This document shows, one piece after another, positions 36,801 to 49,076 of a stretch of DNA of 64,000 nucleotides; the first letter of the stretch is position 1; each line of letters opens with the position of its first letter. Below the pieces are notes generated by a model. That model did no database searches. It saw only the letters and a list, made by a program, of their open reading frames with translations, and was not told the origin of the DNA. Made by a program: the position numbers and the translations under genes. The stretch comes from Pyrrhoderma lamaoense. Lineage: Eukaryota > Basidiomycota > Agaricomycetes > Hymenochaetales > Hymenochaetaceae. The stretch spans positions 186,001 to 250,000 of the forward strand of contig NBAZ01000022.1 in NCBI GenBank assembly GCA_002794735.1. The letters run 5' to 3'.

Positions 36801-38253
36801 CAATCCCGTCTCGGAACATATCATTATCCTTGCTGCTAGCTATGTACTATTTGGAAATTGGAAAGGATGCAAGACCATGAGCTGTTCTCGGCACAGGCTT
36901 TTTTCGTGTCTCAAATCACCTGAATTTCTAATTTCGAGTCTTCAACCCAAAATCACGATCCGTGGCCGCTTCGGGCAGTGAGTGTCAAGCAAGTGGATGG
37001 AGTGCGGACGAGTTGCGCTAAAAAGAAAAAATTCAAAATCGAACTTTATCTCGATCTTAAGTCAACTCGAAAAGGTGCCTTTGATCGTGCAGGGTTGTGC
37101 ACATATATCCTCGTTTGCTTGTTTTTTTGTTTGTTTTATTTTGTGTGACGCCTAGGATAACCAAACAAGAGGTTTATTAAACAAGGTGATCAACTTTATT
37201 TATACGTGCATGGACTAGCATACAAAGAGAGCCAAATAAGATATCAGTCCAATACTGTCCCTCTCTGGATGTCTAAGATGATCCAAGCGCATATATCCAA
37301 TTTGACTGGAGAGTTAAGACAGAATTATGTATGAAGTCTGATAATATGTGAACGACCCGACATAAAAAGTGTTTTTAATCTGTTCCTCCTTTACCTCATA
37401 GACTAGTTGAGGTAAAGAAACCTAATTAGAACTAAAAGATACTTTTATCGGTTCACTATAATAAATTGATTCAATGATTACCTTACTGATTGACTATCTG
37501 AATTGAATTACTGGAAATAAATGGGTGGTGTAGTATGATGCGCGTATATAGGGAGATGAAAATCAAGACATCGATCACAAAAGAAAAAGAACAAAAATAG
37601 GGAGAGCGAGAGAGAAAATGGTAATAATTGTTGTAATATTAGCATTAGTTGTACGTGGTATATGTACCTAACACAGATGGAAGGAGACAGATAGAGATGA
37701 AAAAAGATATAGGATGGATAAAAAAGGTGGCAAACACAAACAGACACAGGATTCATGATCATGACAAGGGTGACGACCATTGAGATAAGAAAGAAATAAG
37801 AAGATAGTAAATAAGACTATGATTTGAGCAGAACTCGTAAGATACCAGAAGACATGAAACAGAAGAAGAAAAAAGTGATAGCAAAAACACAGACTGAAAG
37901 AACCGAGACAATACAGACAAATTCGTAAAGTAGGGAAAAAGGAAGATGGATCTTGAGATGCAAGAATGATAGGTAAGGACGGAGAAAAAAGAGTATCCTA
38001 AGGTAGATCTAAACATTACTATATCGCGGACGACTGTTTTTATGTCGAGAAAAGAAATAGAGTTGAGCTCTGCTTGCTTTCTTGGAAAAAAATGAGTTGA
38101 GAAAAATCTACATCTGAAAGGAGTATTGGACGAGAAAACGTCATAGAAGAAGCTTCATGATAGAATGAAGAAAAAAAGTTGGGAGAGGAGTCATTGCTTC
38201 ATCTCTGTCACACCCAGATTCAAAAGGAGGTAAAAAACAAGATATTTTTCTTT
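33809..38253. other. Gene-poor region (4.4 kb)
   Basis: No gene is supported on either strand. The part next to 33809 should hold the carboxylase promoter, and the part next to 38253 the 3' end of the long - strand gene. Open frames such as 34406-34852 and 35153-35593 (both -) have no motif and atypical composition. AG-rich (+ strand) sequence dominates 37550-38180. Confidence 0.5.
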
Positions 38254-41200
38254 TTATGCGCCAGCACGAACATCAACGAGTCTCGCAGGCGCCTGTTCAT
38301 CATCCCTCTCATCTCTGTCAACTCTCACCCTCTTCCCGTGTTGCCCCCTCCCATCATCACCGGAAGCGCCAGGCAAACTCCTCTTTGCACCTCTCGTGTT
38401 TCCAGCTGAACCGCGAGAACCAGGCCCAGATCCAGACCCTGAAGCACCAGCGCCGGACGGACTTCCACTTACAGATCTCGAAGTACTTCCTGAAGCATAC
38501 ACTCCCTCGTGCTGCTCAACACTGTTCGCATTCGTATCAGGATTAACATACTGTTGGGTTGCTTGACCAGGGGGCTCAACCGTAAGTTGGGGCTGAACTT
38601 GCGGTTGGTGTTGGGAACCATTCACACCTGGTGAGGGCACAGCACTGGAAGGACCGGCGTTGCTACTGTTTTTCCCGTTTCCAGTAGCGTTCGCTGCTGT
38701 CGTAGCAGCGGCAGCGGCAGCACCACGTTTACCACGGCCCGTACCAGGAGGTACATCTGGCACATAACTACAAGGGAGAGAACGTCTTGCACAACTTTGA
38801 CATGTCGGTCGTTGACCATCACACTTCGTCTTACGAGCTAATTCACATTAAAATGAACATTAGACTACCAAAGCACGGGCAGGCAGAAGAGAATAGAAAC
38901 TATAGGAAGTTTGTACTTACCACGACAGAAGTTACAAGCAACGATCTTAGGCCCATAATTCGAACTAATCCTAGAGCCCCTCGCAGCAGTAGTACGTCTC
39001 CTACCACCAGCAGAAGATGATTCTGCAACGGGAGCTGAGATGGAGCCTTCCCCTCCTCCAGGTCCAACCTGGGGTCCGGCAGAAGAGGGCCCAGGAGCAC
39101 CAGGACCAGTACTTGCCGATGGCGAACCCGCAGGTCCAGAGAACGATAATGATCCAGGTTGTTGTTGTTGTTGTTGCTGTGCCTGTTGTTGACCACGTCC
39201 AGTGTATGATAAGTGCTGAGAACTAGAGCCATTACCATTCGCGCCGCTTCCGTTCGCATACATACGCTGTTGTTCCTGCTCTCTCTCTCTGGGTACAGCT
39301 CGGGGTGACTGGAGCGTCTCAGCAATTAGTAATTCAATATTCGAGTTCCGACGAGATATAGCCAAGTTGCCATTACTTCCGTTACTGCCATTGCCAGTTG
39401 TACCTTCAACTTTGATCCCAGAAGACGAACGCGTTTGAGCGGAAGGAGGTGGAGGTACAGTTGTTGGAAGAGGAGGACCATAACGTCCTGGTCCATATCC
39501 ATTCAAGCCTTCACCAGGCCCTTGTTGGTGATTCCGAAGGACGTGATTATGTCGTTGAGCAGGTGGAGGCGGGGGATGATTAATATTATGTTGTTGCGCC
39601 GGACCAGCTCTAGATGCCTCTTCGCCTCCAGAGCCTTCATACTCTCCTTCCACATCCCGTCTACATCTCCGTCTTGATCAGGATCAGGTCTCTTTATACC
39701 TGCTTTCGCTGGCCCTGTCATTCCAGACGACTCAGGTGGACTAACATTGGGAGTAGGTACAGCGCCTCCAGGCAGGTTCGGTGCCAAAGCTCCAGCAGCT
39801 CCGTATCGCGCTTCGTGTGCCGCGGAACCTCGAGCAGGTCCACCTCGTCTACGTGGCGCCTTGTAGTCACAGCTATGCGCACGCTTCAAACACTGACTGC
39901 ACGACGGTCGACCACCATCACATTTAAGTTTGCGAGCTATATGTCAAAGAGAGAAAAGAAGGCCCAAATCGGTTAACAAACCAAATCCAGTAAATATGAA
40001 GAAACCGAAAACTCACAGCGACAGAAACTACACGCAACAGTAATCTTCTTATTCTTGGGCCTAAGCACATCAACAACGTCTTCTTCAGCGGGCGTCCCAA
40101 GGTTGATCAGAGATTGAGCAGCGCCTCCTACACTCGGATGTTGCTGCAATACACTCGCGCCAACAACACCAGCAGAAGATGAAGGTCCAGAAGTAACATT
40201 AGGGGGCATCGGCATCCTCCCACCAAACGGTTCTCTCTCTTTATTTCTCTCCATACCTCCCCTCTCAATCTCACCTCGCCTCTCGGCCTCCCACCTTTCC
40301 CTCTCTCGCTCCCGACTTCGTGTATCATACCCTTCCCCTCTTCCTCCTCCCCTCATTCCACCAACCCTTTCACGTTCATATTCAATATCTTCACCACCCA
40401 TATCAGCGTCAGAGATCCTACCAAACCCAGAGCCGTGATGACGATGTTGCATATGATGCATACTAGAGCCTGTCAACGCTCTTCCTCTTCCTCCTGATTT
40501 ATTGTCAATTCCACCAGAACCAGGTGCAGAAGGTATCGTACCAGACAAGGGCGTCGTCAACCCCGTTCCAGCACTCAACGGTACACCACTCCCACCCCCA
40601 TTACTAGCAGTAGCAGAAATAGGTGTAGACGTTAACATACCCCCTCCCATCGCACCAGCGGAGGAAGGTGTGAGCGGAATCTGTTGCTGATGAGAATGTT
40701 GATGCTGTAACTGTTGACGCATCCCAGGTGCTGGGCGTGTGGAGGCAGAAGTGAAATAGGAAGTGGCTGCGCGGCCGAGGATGCTGAAGAAGAGGGTGTA
40801 TATCCAGCACCTAATCCATACGGCGAAGGCTGCAAACTCGAATGACCGGAGTATAAACCCGCTCCTCCTGATCCACGAGGAGATATAGGTCCAGCTACAT
40901 TTCCAGAGCCCATGGAAGCCATCATCATAGAAGAAGATGACACAGAAGATGAAGGCGGCGGAGGAGCGGCGAGTCCAGGAGACCCAGCAGCACCAATTCC
41001 AGAGCTAAGAGGCCTCTGTCTCTCCCTATCATACTCTCTACCAGCGTGCTGAGCAGACAGCCCTCCCCCGTATACACCCATACCATTACGACCTTGCTCT
41101 CTCCCACCACTGATAGAATGTGAAGTCCCGGGTCTCCTACCATTCGCAATATCAACTTCTACATCCCGCTCCCTTTCACGAGTACTACTACCGCCAGGAT

Positions 41201-44179
41201 ACTCGTATCTCTCCCCCCTCTCTCAAACCTCGCTCCCTCACACTCTCATCGTACCGATCCCGACTTCTCTCTCTTTCCCGCTCGTAATCAAACTCTCTAC
41301 CCCACCATTGTTATTATTAGCATATCCTCCTCTTCTACCCCTCTCTCCATCCCCTTCTCTCATCATCATCATCAAAGCCGCCCCTCTCTCCCTCTCCTTA
41401 TCTCTCTCCCGCTCACGATCCCGTTCATATTCCTGATAAGCATGCTCCCTCGGATACATATAGTGCTCATCTCGTTCCCAATCCCTCTCAGCGCGCTCAC
41501 GGTCCCGTTTCCTCTCATTCGACGGATAACCATCTGCTCCTCTCTCCACTTCACGCGGGTACCGATACGCATCATACACCCCTCCTCTCTCCCTCTCTCT
41601 AACCTCTCTATCTCTAGCCTCTCTTTCTCTCTCGATAACATCACCCCCTCCAACACCAGAAGAAGGTCCAGAAGCGATAGACGTAGCTCCCAAAGGCGGA
41701 AGTGGCAACGTCGGTAAAGTCGAGTTCGGGAACGCGTACTCACTTGTCGATTCGTGCTCTGGAGGATACGGCTGAAGCTGCTGCAACAATAGCTGCTGCT
41801 GCTGCTGTGTGTTGCTGGTGGTGATGATGGCGATAGTCTTCCGGATATGACTGCTGAGAGTGAGAATGATGATTAAGGTGCGGAGCGTGCACGTTCGGAT
41901 TATACGATCCCGAAGCTCGGGAACGTGGGGGAGGTGGAGGAGAGATAGTAGAACGTGTCCGTCCCGATGGAGGAACGACAATATGCTGTTGTTGATTGTG
42001 ATGAGGAGTTACACCACTCGTATTAACGTTCCCAGCAGTAGGTGGAGGAGAATAAGCACGCCCGTGTCCATTACTGCTCTCCATTCACAAACTCCCTCCT
42101 ACCCCTCTCCCTCTCTTCATGCTCATACTCCATATCTCGGTCCCATACCCTTCTTGAATCACGCTGCTGCATCTGTATCCCACGTTCACGTTCCGAAATT
42201 TGTGCGGCCGAAGCGCTAAGAGCACTCAACGCACTCAACCCAGGCGCCCTGTCGACCCTCTCATACCTCCTCTCTCTCTCTCGCTGTTGTTCCCTATCCA
42301 TCTCTCTTTCCCTATCCATATCACGAGCACCCCTTTCCCTACTCTCCCTATCATACCTCTCACCCCTCCCAAACCTCTCATACCTCCCATTCTCACCCCC
42401 TTCCTCCTCCTCTTCCTCCTCAACAACCCCATCTCCCCGAGTCCTAGACCTCCAACCACGCATACTCGGACCAGAAGAGCCTGGCACAGACGTCGAAAGC
42501 GGTACGGAAGAAGGAACAGCCGAAGCAGATCCAGGTCGTGCTCCAATCCCCAACCCTCCAGCCCCTCCAACTCCATTCTCGTATCTACTCCTACTCCCAC
42601 CTTCATCATCCTCACCAACAACATCTACAATAATATCACGCTCGCGCTCTCCGTCTCGTTCGTCAGCATACTCGTAGACTTCCCCCCTAACAACCCTTCT
42701 TGGTCTCTGTCCTCCAAATCGTTGTTGTTGTTGTTGTTGTCCTGCTCCTCCTTGCTGTTGTCGATCCCGCTCAACTTCCCTATAATAATCATCTTGCTGA
42801 ACGCCACTATTAGATGGAGCATGGTGCGGATGGTGCTGATGATGATGATACTGTTGCGAGGACGGGTAAGAAGAAGGAGGTACAGAAGGATGATGTTGTC
42901 CATGGAGATGGGGTTGATGTTCCTGTAGTTGATGTTGCGAACCAGAGACATGCTGCGCATAACCCCGCGCATGGGGAGAAGCCGTACCATACCCACCAGC
43001 AGTCGGAGGCGTCGACATACCAGCACCGGCAGATACAGAACCAGAACCAGAGATCTGAGAACTTACAACCCCATCTAACTCCATTCCTTCATGACCTCCT
43101 GAGACGACAGAGTTAGGTCGATGCCGATGAGGATGAAGATGATGGTGATCCATATGCGGGTTAATCCCAAGATTGATGACGTTGTTATTCATATTCACCG
43201 GAGGAACAACAGGAAGACCCGAAGGGCCAGAAGACATAAAGAACCCATCTCGTTGCCCCCTCGCCCCTCTCTCAACCAGATCCACTCTATCCCCGGGGCT
43301 TGCACTAACCCGAGCCAAGGGAATCTCTAAAGAGATAGGTCGAGCATTACCAGTATTTTTCTCCAAATCCCCATGTCCAGAATTCCCAACCGCACCAACA
43401 CGTGAGCCAATACCAGTAGCGCTAGTAACAGTAACAGTCGAGCGCGAAGATGGTGAACCATTTAAGAGCGGTGACAAACTTCCCATCCCTTTCACCGACG
43501 TTGACATCGTCGTTCCTCCCAAAGCACTAGTAGTAGTATTAGAAATAGAAGTAACAGCAGCGCCAGAAACACCAGCAGAAGGAATAGCAGCACGATTCGT
43601 ATTAGACCCAGTGACTACCAAACCAGCCGTCGAAGAAGGCGATAACAACAGACGAGCCCTCGCAGAAGAAAGTGAAGAGGGTGAACCTCCAACAGAACCC
43701 GATGGGTGTCCAAAGCCGTTATTACCACTATTATTATTACTGTCCGTGTTGGCGTTATGTCCGTGGAGGTGGGGATGGGAATGAACGCGCTCGTGTTGAT
43801 AAGTACGTGACTGTACCTGTGCACCCAAGCTAGACTCCGGGATCGAAGGAGAATGCGAATGGTGATGAGGAAGATTCAAGTTTGAATGAGGACGTTGTTG
43901 AAGGAGAAGGACGTCTTCCCCTCCTCTCACTCCGCCGCCGCCGCCGCCGTCGCTCGCGCTCCCTCCTACCTCACCCACCCCGAGACTGTTACCTCTAACA
44001 CCATTACTCACGTTCGTAGGACGTATAGCTCGGCCTTCGGGATCGGAAAATCGTCCTTGTCCTTGCCCATGCCCATGCCCGAGACCGAGACTACCACCTT
44101 CACTTCCAAGCTCTACCTCCGAGTCTAACTCTAATCCCGATCCATCATTTCTCGCACCTGAGAACCACCCCTCCCTCTC
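38254..44179 (-). CDS. Very large low-complexity protein with two Zn(2)-Cys(6) clusters
   Basis: This is probably a nuclear regulator. Upstream of the clusters the frame is rich in His, Gln, Ser and Gly (HHHQHHPHH, poly-Q), with Arg/Glu/Asp repeats (DREREMDREQQRERERR) for more than 1000 codons. Cluster 1 is CSFCRSRKLKC-DGGRPSC-SQC-LKRAHSC (intron 39937-40016). Cluster 2 is CNFCRARKTKC-DGQRPTC-QSC-ARRSLPC (intron 38838-38920). Both have full C-x2-C-x6-C-x6-C-x2-C-x6-C spacing and are joined by a Pro/Gln-rich linker of roughly 300 residues. The end is RLVDVRAGA at 38254. Single-base breaks at 39656-39658, 40733-40735 and 41300-41303 must be bridged, and a few others near 41215 and 42073 go the other way. 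The N-terminal limit is unsure: the open frame runs up to 44180 without an early ATG and may continue the septin-like frame. Confidence 0.72.
39158..39177 (+). repeat. GTT triplet repeat (poly-Gln coding on - strand)
   Basis: About seven GTT units on the + strand, read as CAA codons of the zinc-cluster gene, giving a polyglutamine tract within its linker. Confidence 0.85.
42720..42740 (+). repeat. GTT triplet repeat (poly-Gln coding on - strand)
   Basis: Seven GTT units on the + strand, equal to CAA codons of the - strand low-complexity protein. The tract is flanked by further Gln-rich sequence. Confidence 0.85.
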
Positions 44180-47100
44180 CGAGACGGGTTATAAGACTGG
44201 TCAATCTCTCGATGGTGGTGGGATGGTGAAGGTGAGGATGTTGATGAGCACGATGTTGGAGCTGGTGGTATCCCATGCTCCCCGAAAGGACAGAAGCCGA
44301 CGAGGACGGCCTTTCGATAACGACGTCTACGATGGACCCGGTACCGATACTAGAACCAGGAATAGGGGTAGCATATACTTTACCGGAACCAGAACCAACA
44401 ACAACGGAAGACGGAGCAGCCCCTTCTTCACCATGTAACAACCCAAGACTCCTCGGTCTCGAGCTTCTCCTCCTCTCAACACCCATACTCATGTCCAAGT
44501 CCATCCGCATATCCATATCTGATACTCCCCCTCTAAGATGATCGACATTCGTTGGATCTTCTATCTCTAATCCCAGCCCCATACCCCTATGTATATGCGT
44601 CGATGGATAATCTTCATATACATGTCGTTGCTGCTGGTGATGGTTGTGATGGGAGTGCGAATGATGGTGAGGGATATCATCAAGCATCTGCATCTGCTGA
44701 GCTTGCAACTGCGCATGAGCAACATCTGCACGATACTTCTCTAGTAAGATATTCACGGGTATACGTCCTTAGAGTCTATAGAACGTAAGAAACATTTGTA
44801 AGCAGAAAATAGAGTGATTTATGTCAGTATCATATTTTTTTTTTCCCCACAAAAACCATCGTTTATGTTAAAACAATGTGAAAATTACATACCTCCATAT
44901 GATAAAACACCGCTCGTCTCAACGGGTCAAAATCACAATGAACAGGATTCCGAACGTCAACGTTCCCCCACCTATACCTCCTAACCAACTTAGATCTCAT
45001 TTTCGTTTTCCTAATCACTACCTCCTCCTTCTCTTTGCCTTTCTGGACACTTTGACCTTGTTCCGATGAAGGCAGCAGAGCCATCGAAGCCACTTCCAAC
45101 CTAGGCAGATACCTCTCCATCAACCCTCTTCCATCCCGTCAAGCTTCTCAATCCACCTGACTAGGCTCTTCTCCGTCTCACTCCAACACCGTTCCTATTG
45201 CCCCGACTGGACAAAGCAGGAGTTGGCTCACATCCTTCAAGTACTCGGATCCATTCTCCCAAAACCTCCGAAGACTCTCGAGCATCCTCATCGACACCGT
45301 CATCGTCGTCATCGTCATCGTAGAAATAGACATCAGGAGACATAATCGCATACGGGAGACATGGAATTGGAGGAGGTCGAGCTGAGGCTTTACTCCCTCC
45401 TTGAGCTTTTTTATCTTTAACTTCGAGACCAGACTTGTCCTCGACCAGATCATTCGCATCTCGCATCTCCACGTCTTTCGCTTCCGTTGGCGTACTACCA
45501 CTAGCAATAACAGAATCGCCGACTACTTCTTCGCCGTCTTCAATGACTTCCATTTTCACTTCGCTCCTGCCCTCATCCTCGTTTTCGCAGCCATCGTCAG
45601 TCTTCTTCGTCAGGCCTCTCTTCGTCTCCTCATCTCCCACAACCCCAGTCTCAATCCCACTCGCACTTCCCTCACCCTCAACACACTCCCCTCTCTTACC
45701 TACACACACCCAACAACACCTCCCTCCTCCCCTTCCTCTCCACCAAACGCCCCATCAAATCCTTCAAAAATCCCGAATCCAATCCCAGCAGCAGCCAAAT
45801 CCCGCCTAACAACATCCTTCACCTCCCTCAACCTCTTCGTGCCCAACACATCCGCACGAGCAATAACCGGTAACACGTTCGTGAGCGCACTAAGCGCTTG
45901 GATAGCCGTGATCTCAAGTGCGGGGAGGTGTGCTCGCGGTCTTTGTCTCTGTGTCGTCGTCGGTCTCGGTCTCGGTCTGGTGGATCTTGCTTGAAGGGGA
46001 GAATCTTGGTGTGCGTCAGAGTGTGATTGTGATTGTGATCGTAGGAGTTGAGATTGGGATTGTGATTGGGATTGTAAAGGAAGAGTAGGTGGTATCGGTG
46101 ATGGAGACATTTCCCCCGAACCAGTAAACGGACGGGCAGTAGTATCTCTCTCCGAGTGTCCTTCATCAACTGGTATCGACACCGACGCCGACTCTTCTTC
46201 GTTCACTTTAGAGCCCGAGCTCAAGCCCGTCATTGGTTCGGGCCCAGGAACCGGTGTTCGTGTTCGCGAACGGGGCAGACTCGGTGAAGTCAAAACATTA
46301 TTTAATCGAGGTGAGTTCGTCTTCGAACCTGAGCCTGAAGCCATCCCAACTCCTCCCACTCCTCCTACCACATCTCTATCACCATCAGTTTCACCTTTCT
46401 CCAACGTCACCGAACATGATCCTCCGGGACTCGCACTCCTACTCGGTTCAACATCCCTAGATCCATTTTTCCACGCTCACGCTCCGCGTCCCGCTTCTTC
46501 TTCATCTTCTTCGCGTCCATCAATCGGTCCTCCGGGTCCTCATGGCCCACGACATCCTGGTCCATCAACTGGTCTATCTGATCAACAGGTAAGTCCACAG
46601 ATGTCCCAGATGTCTTTTTTGATGTCTTTGTCGAGTCCGCGCCTGGTTCTTGGTCAAGGTCCTGGCCCTGTCCTTCTTCATCTACCTCTACCCCAGGTCC
46701 AGGTCCAGATCCGGCTGCCTCAAACACCAATTTCCGTGTCCGTTCCCATTTCCGTTCCCGTTCCCGGTTCCATGCTCGTTCTCACTGCTGAGAGCGTTCG
46801 TCCTGGTGTTGTTGTTGTTACCAACACCACCTTCTTCTTCTTCTTCTGCTGCTGACCGTTCTTCTTCTTTTCCACCTTCTCCGCTCCCAATCGTCCGTCG
46901 TTCTTCTTCTCCCCGTTCACGTTCGGAGCCAATCACTCCGGTCGTCGTTCGTTGTTGTTGTTGTGGGCGTTTTCGTGGTCGTCGCGAGGGTCCCACGTAT
47001 CCCACCCAAATCCAGATCCAAGTTCTTCTTCTTCTCCCATCTATCACTACTACTCCTTCTCGCCGTTCTGGACCTACGTGCTCGCCAACAACATCATCCG

Positions 47101-49076
47101 TCTTCATTCTTTCTTCTTCCCGTGCGCGTTCGTGGTCCCGATCAAGGTCCATGTCCATGTCCACTCTCCCTTCTCTCCTTCTCCTTCTTCGCGCTCACTC
47201 CCATCCCCTAGCGAAAGCACTGAAGAGGTAGGTGAGAGTAAAGGCGGGAAAGTCGACATCGTCGACGAGGCTGGACTTCCTGGTCCGAATGGGGAGTTGA
47301 CTTCAGAAGAGTCGTCATCGAAGAGGGAACAATGGTATCTGGATCCAATAGGTATAAACATCTGTGTAAATCGTACGTTTGGTATGCCCGCATGTATCGG
47401 ATGGGGAGGCGTTGAAAGTAAAGGAATTAGATGTCAGTTTGTTAGTCAGAGTTTATTGTATGCAAATAAGAGAAGAATATGGATATATGAATAATTCAAA
47501 TTAGAAGGTTATTGAGAGTGTGCACAGTAATAAGTACACGAAAATAAGAAGAGATGACGCACAGATGAACATGATGATCTCCGTTCAACGCTTTCTGCTC
47601 CTAAATCCACACGACAAAAAAGAAGAAAGGAAGTCAGTAAGCAACTCGCTATTCCCAAACATACAGGTCCAGAGAAAAGGGGGGAAAGATGACTCACATC
47701 CTCGAGGCTCTCCTCAAACTTATTTCCAACAAAATTCAAAAGCGGGGATATAGTCTCCTCAAAACTTCTCTGGCACGAGACATCTAAACTAGGCGTATCA
47801 ACAAGGTTGAGTAGCACCCTTTCTCGTTCTCCTTGACTTGGACGCTGGTCCTCTCCCCAGTCACGACGATGAGCGTCACCACTACCACTACCATTATTGC
47901 CACCAGACTGCTCCTCCAAAACAGGTTCACCGGAGGAGGAGGGGAAGGCTGCCTCGGGAGCCGCGGCAGCAGTGGGCGCATCCACCACAGGTCCAATATC
48001 AGACCCAGACCCTAACACAGCAGCAGCAGGAGTCAAAACATTAGCCATGGCCGTATCCCTATCCGTGATAGCAGTGTTTACGGAAGCGGTAGAAGTGGTG
48101 GTGGTAGGGACAGATGCGCCGGAGGCGGAGGCGGTGAAGGTTGAATTAGGTATAATGTTACTAGTGTCATGAGGTGGAGGGGAACGAATAGTAGCGTTTG
48201 TGGTGGAAGAAGTAGTAGTAACAAGATGGGTAGGCAATGCCGATGGTGATGAGGATGATGACGGTGAGGTCGAAGTCGGCACTGCATTAGTTGATGCAGG
48301 AGCGGTGATGGTGCACTCGGATGCGGACGCGGACACCTTCAATGACGGGGTTGGCGAATCGAGTGTGCGAGAGGGAGAGAGGGAGAGCTAGTTGTAGTTG
48401 CGGATGCAGTTATAATACGTCTCTGAGTGTCCTCCGTGTGTGTTTGTAATTCATTTTGCTGTGGTTGAATATCATTCGTCGTCGTCGCCGACGTGGTCCC
48501 AGCGGCAGCAGTAGAGGTAGAGTCGTTGCTCGCGAACGGAGAGTAGACCTCGATCGTACAAGAATTGATTGACGTTGTCCTCCGATTCGAGTCCGCAGAT
48601 TTAACAAACTTTGCCGCGTCGCGGGCGCGGCGTAAAGCAGCGCGCATCGCGCCTGTCCATACCCGTTTTGCCGATGTCGGCTTTGGGGTGATAGTGGTTG
48701 CTGATTTCGGTAATTGCTTCAGTGTTTGTGTGCTGAAAGCCGATGTCGATGTTGTTGTCGGCGGGAAAGTCCCATCCTCGTTGTCGTTCCTCGCGGCGGA
48801 AGAGGAAGAAGACGCGTTATTATAGCCGACTTGGGCGGAGGCGGGGTTGTCAATGTTGATGTTACTGTCGGTGGTTGATAGCGATGAGGCCGCGGAAGAG
48901 GGTTGAGAGACGTCGTCGAGGACGAGAGGAGGTATATCGGCGGAGTCGAGAAAGAGACGGAGGAGGGAAGTCTTTCCCTTTGCAGCGCCAGCTACCATGA
49001 TTGTATATGATTTTTGTGGTCGCTGACGATGCGTTTTCAGATGGTGTTGAGGGGGATGTAGATTGTCGGCGGACAT
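44180..49076 (-). CDS. Septin-like GTPase with very large low-complexity insertions
   Basis: This is a P-loop GTPase related to septins, which assemble into cortical filaments. From ATG 49076, YTIMVAGAAKGKTSLLRLFL holds a Walker A of the [AG]-x4-GK[ST] type. About 350 Ser/Thr/Ala-rich residues follow. LLNLVDTPSLDVSCQRSFEE (about 47770) is the G3 region, with DTPS in place of DTPG. RCLYLLDPDTI corresponds to the septin strand before G4. After another long Arg/Glu/Ser insertion come NVLPVIARADVLGTKRLREV (G4, about 45850), PYAIMSPD and the septin-specific RRYRWGNVDVRNPVHCDF (about 44935-44980). An intron and ILLEKYRADVAHAQ lead into a His/Gln-rich tail. Several single-base breaks interrupt the frame, for example near 48368 and 44746. 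The C-terminal limit is arbitrary: the reading may continue into the neighbouring zinc-cluster frame. Confidence 0.72.

Noticed and set aside
42042..43784. Long + strand open frames opposite the zinc-cluster/septin stretch
   Set aside because: They are the antisense shadow of Arg/Glu/Ser-rich codons on the - strand. They encode Ser/Leu/Pro repeats without motifs, whereas the - strand shows conserved clusters and GTPase landmarks.
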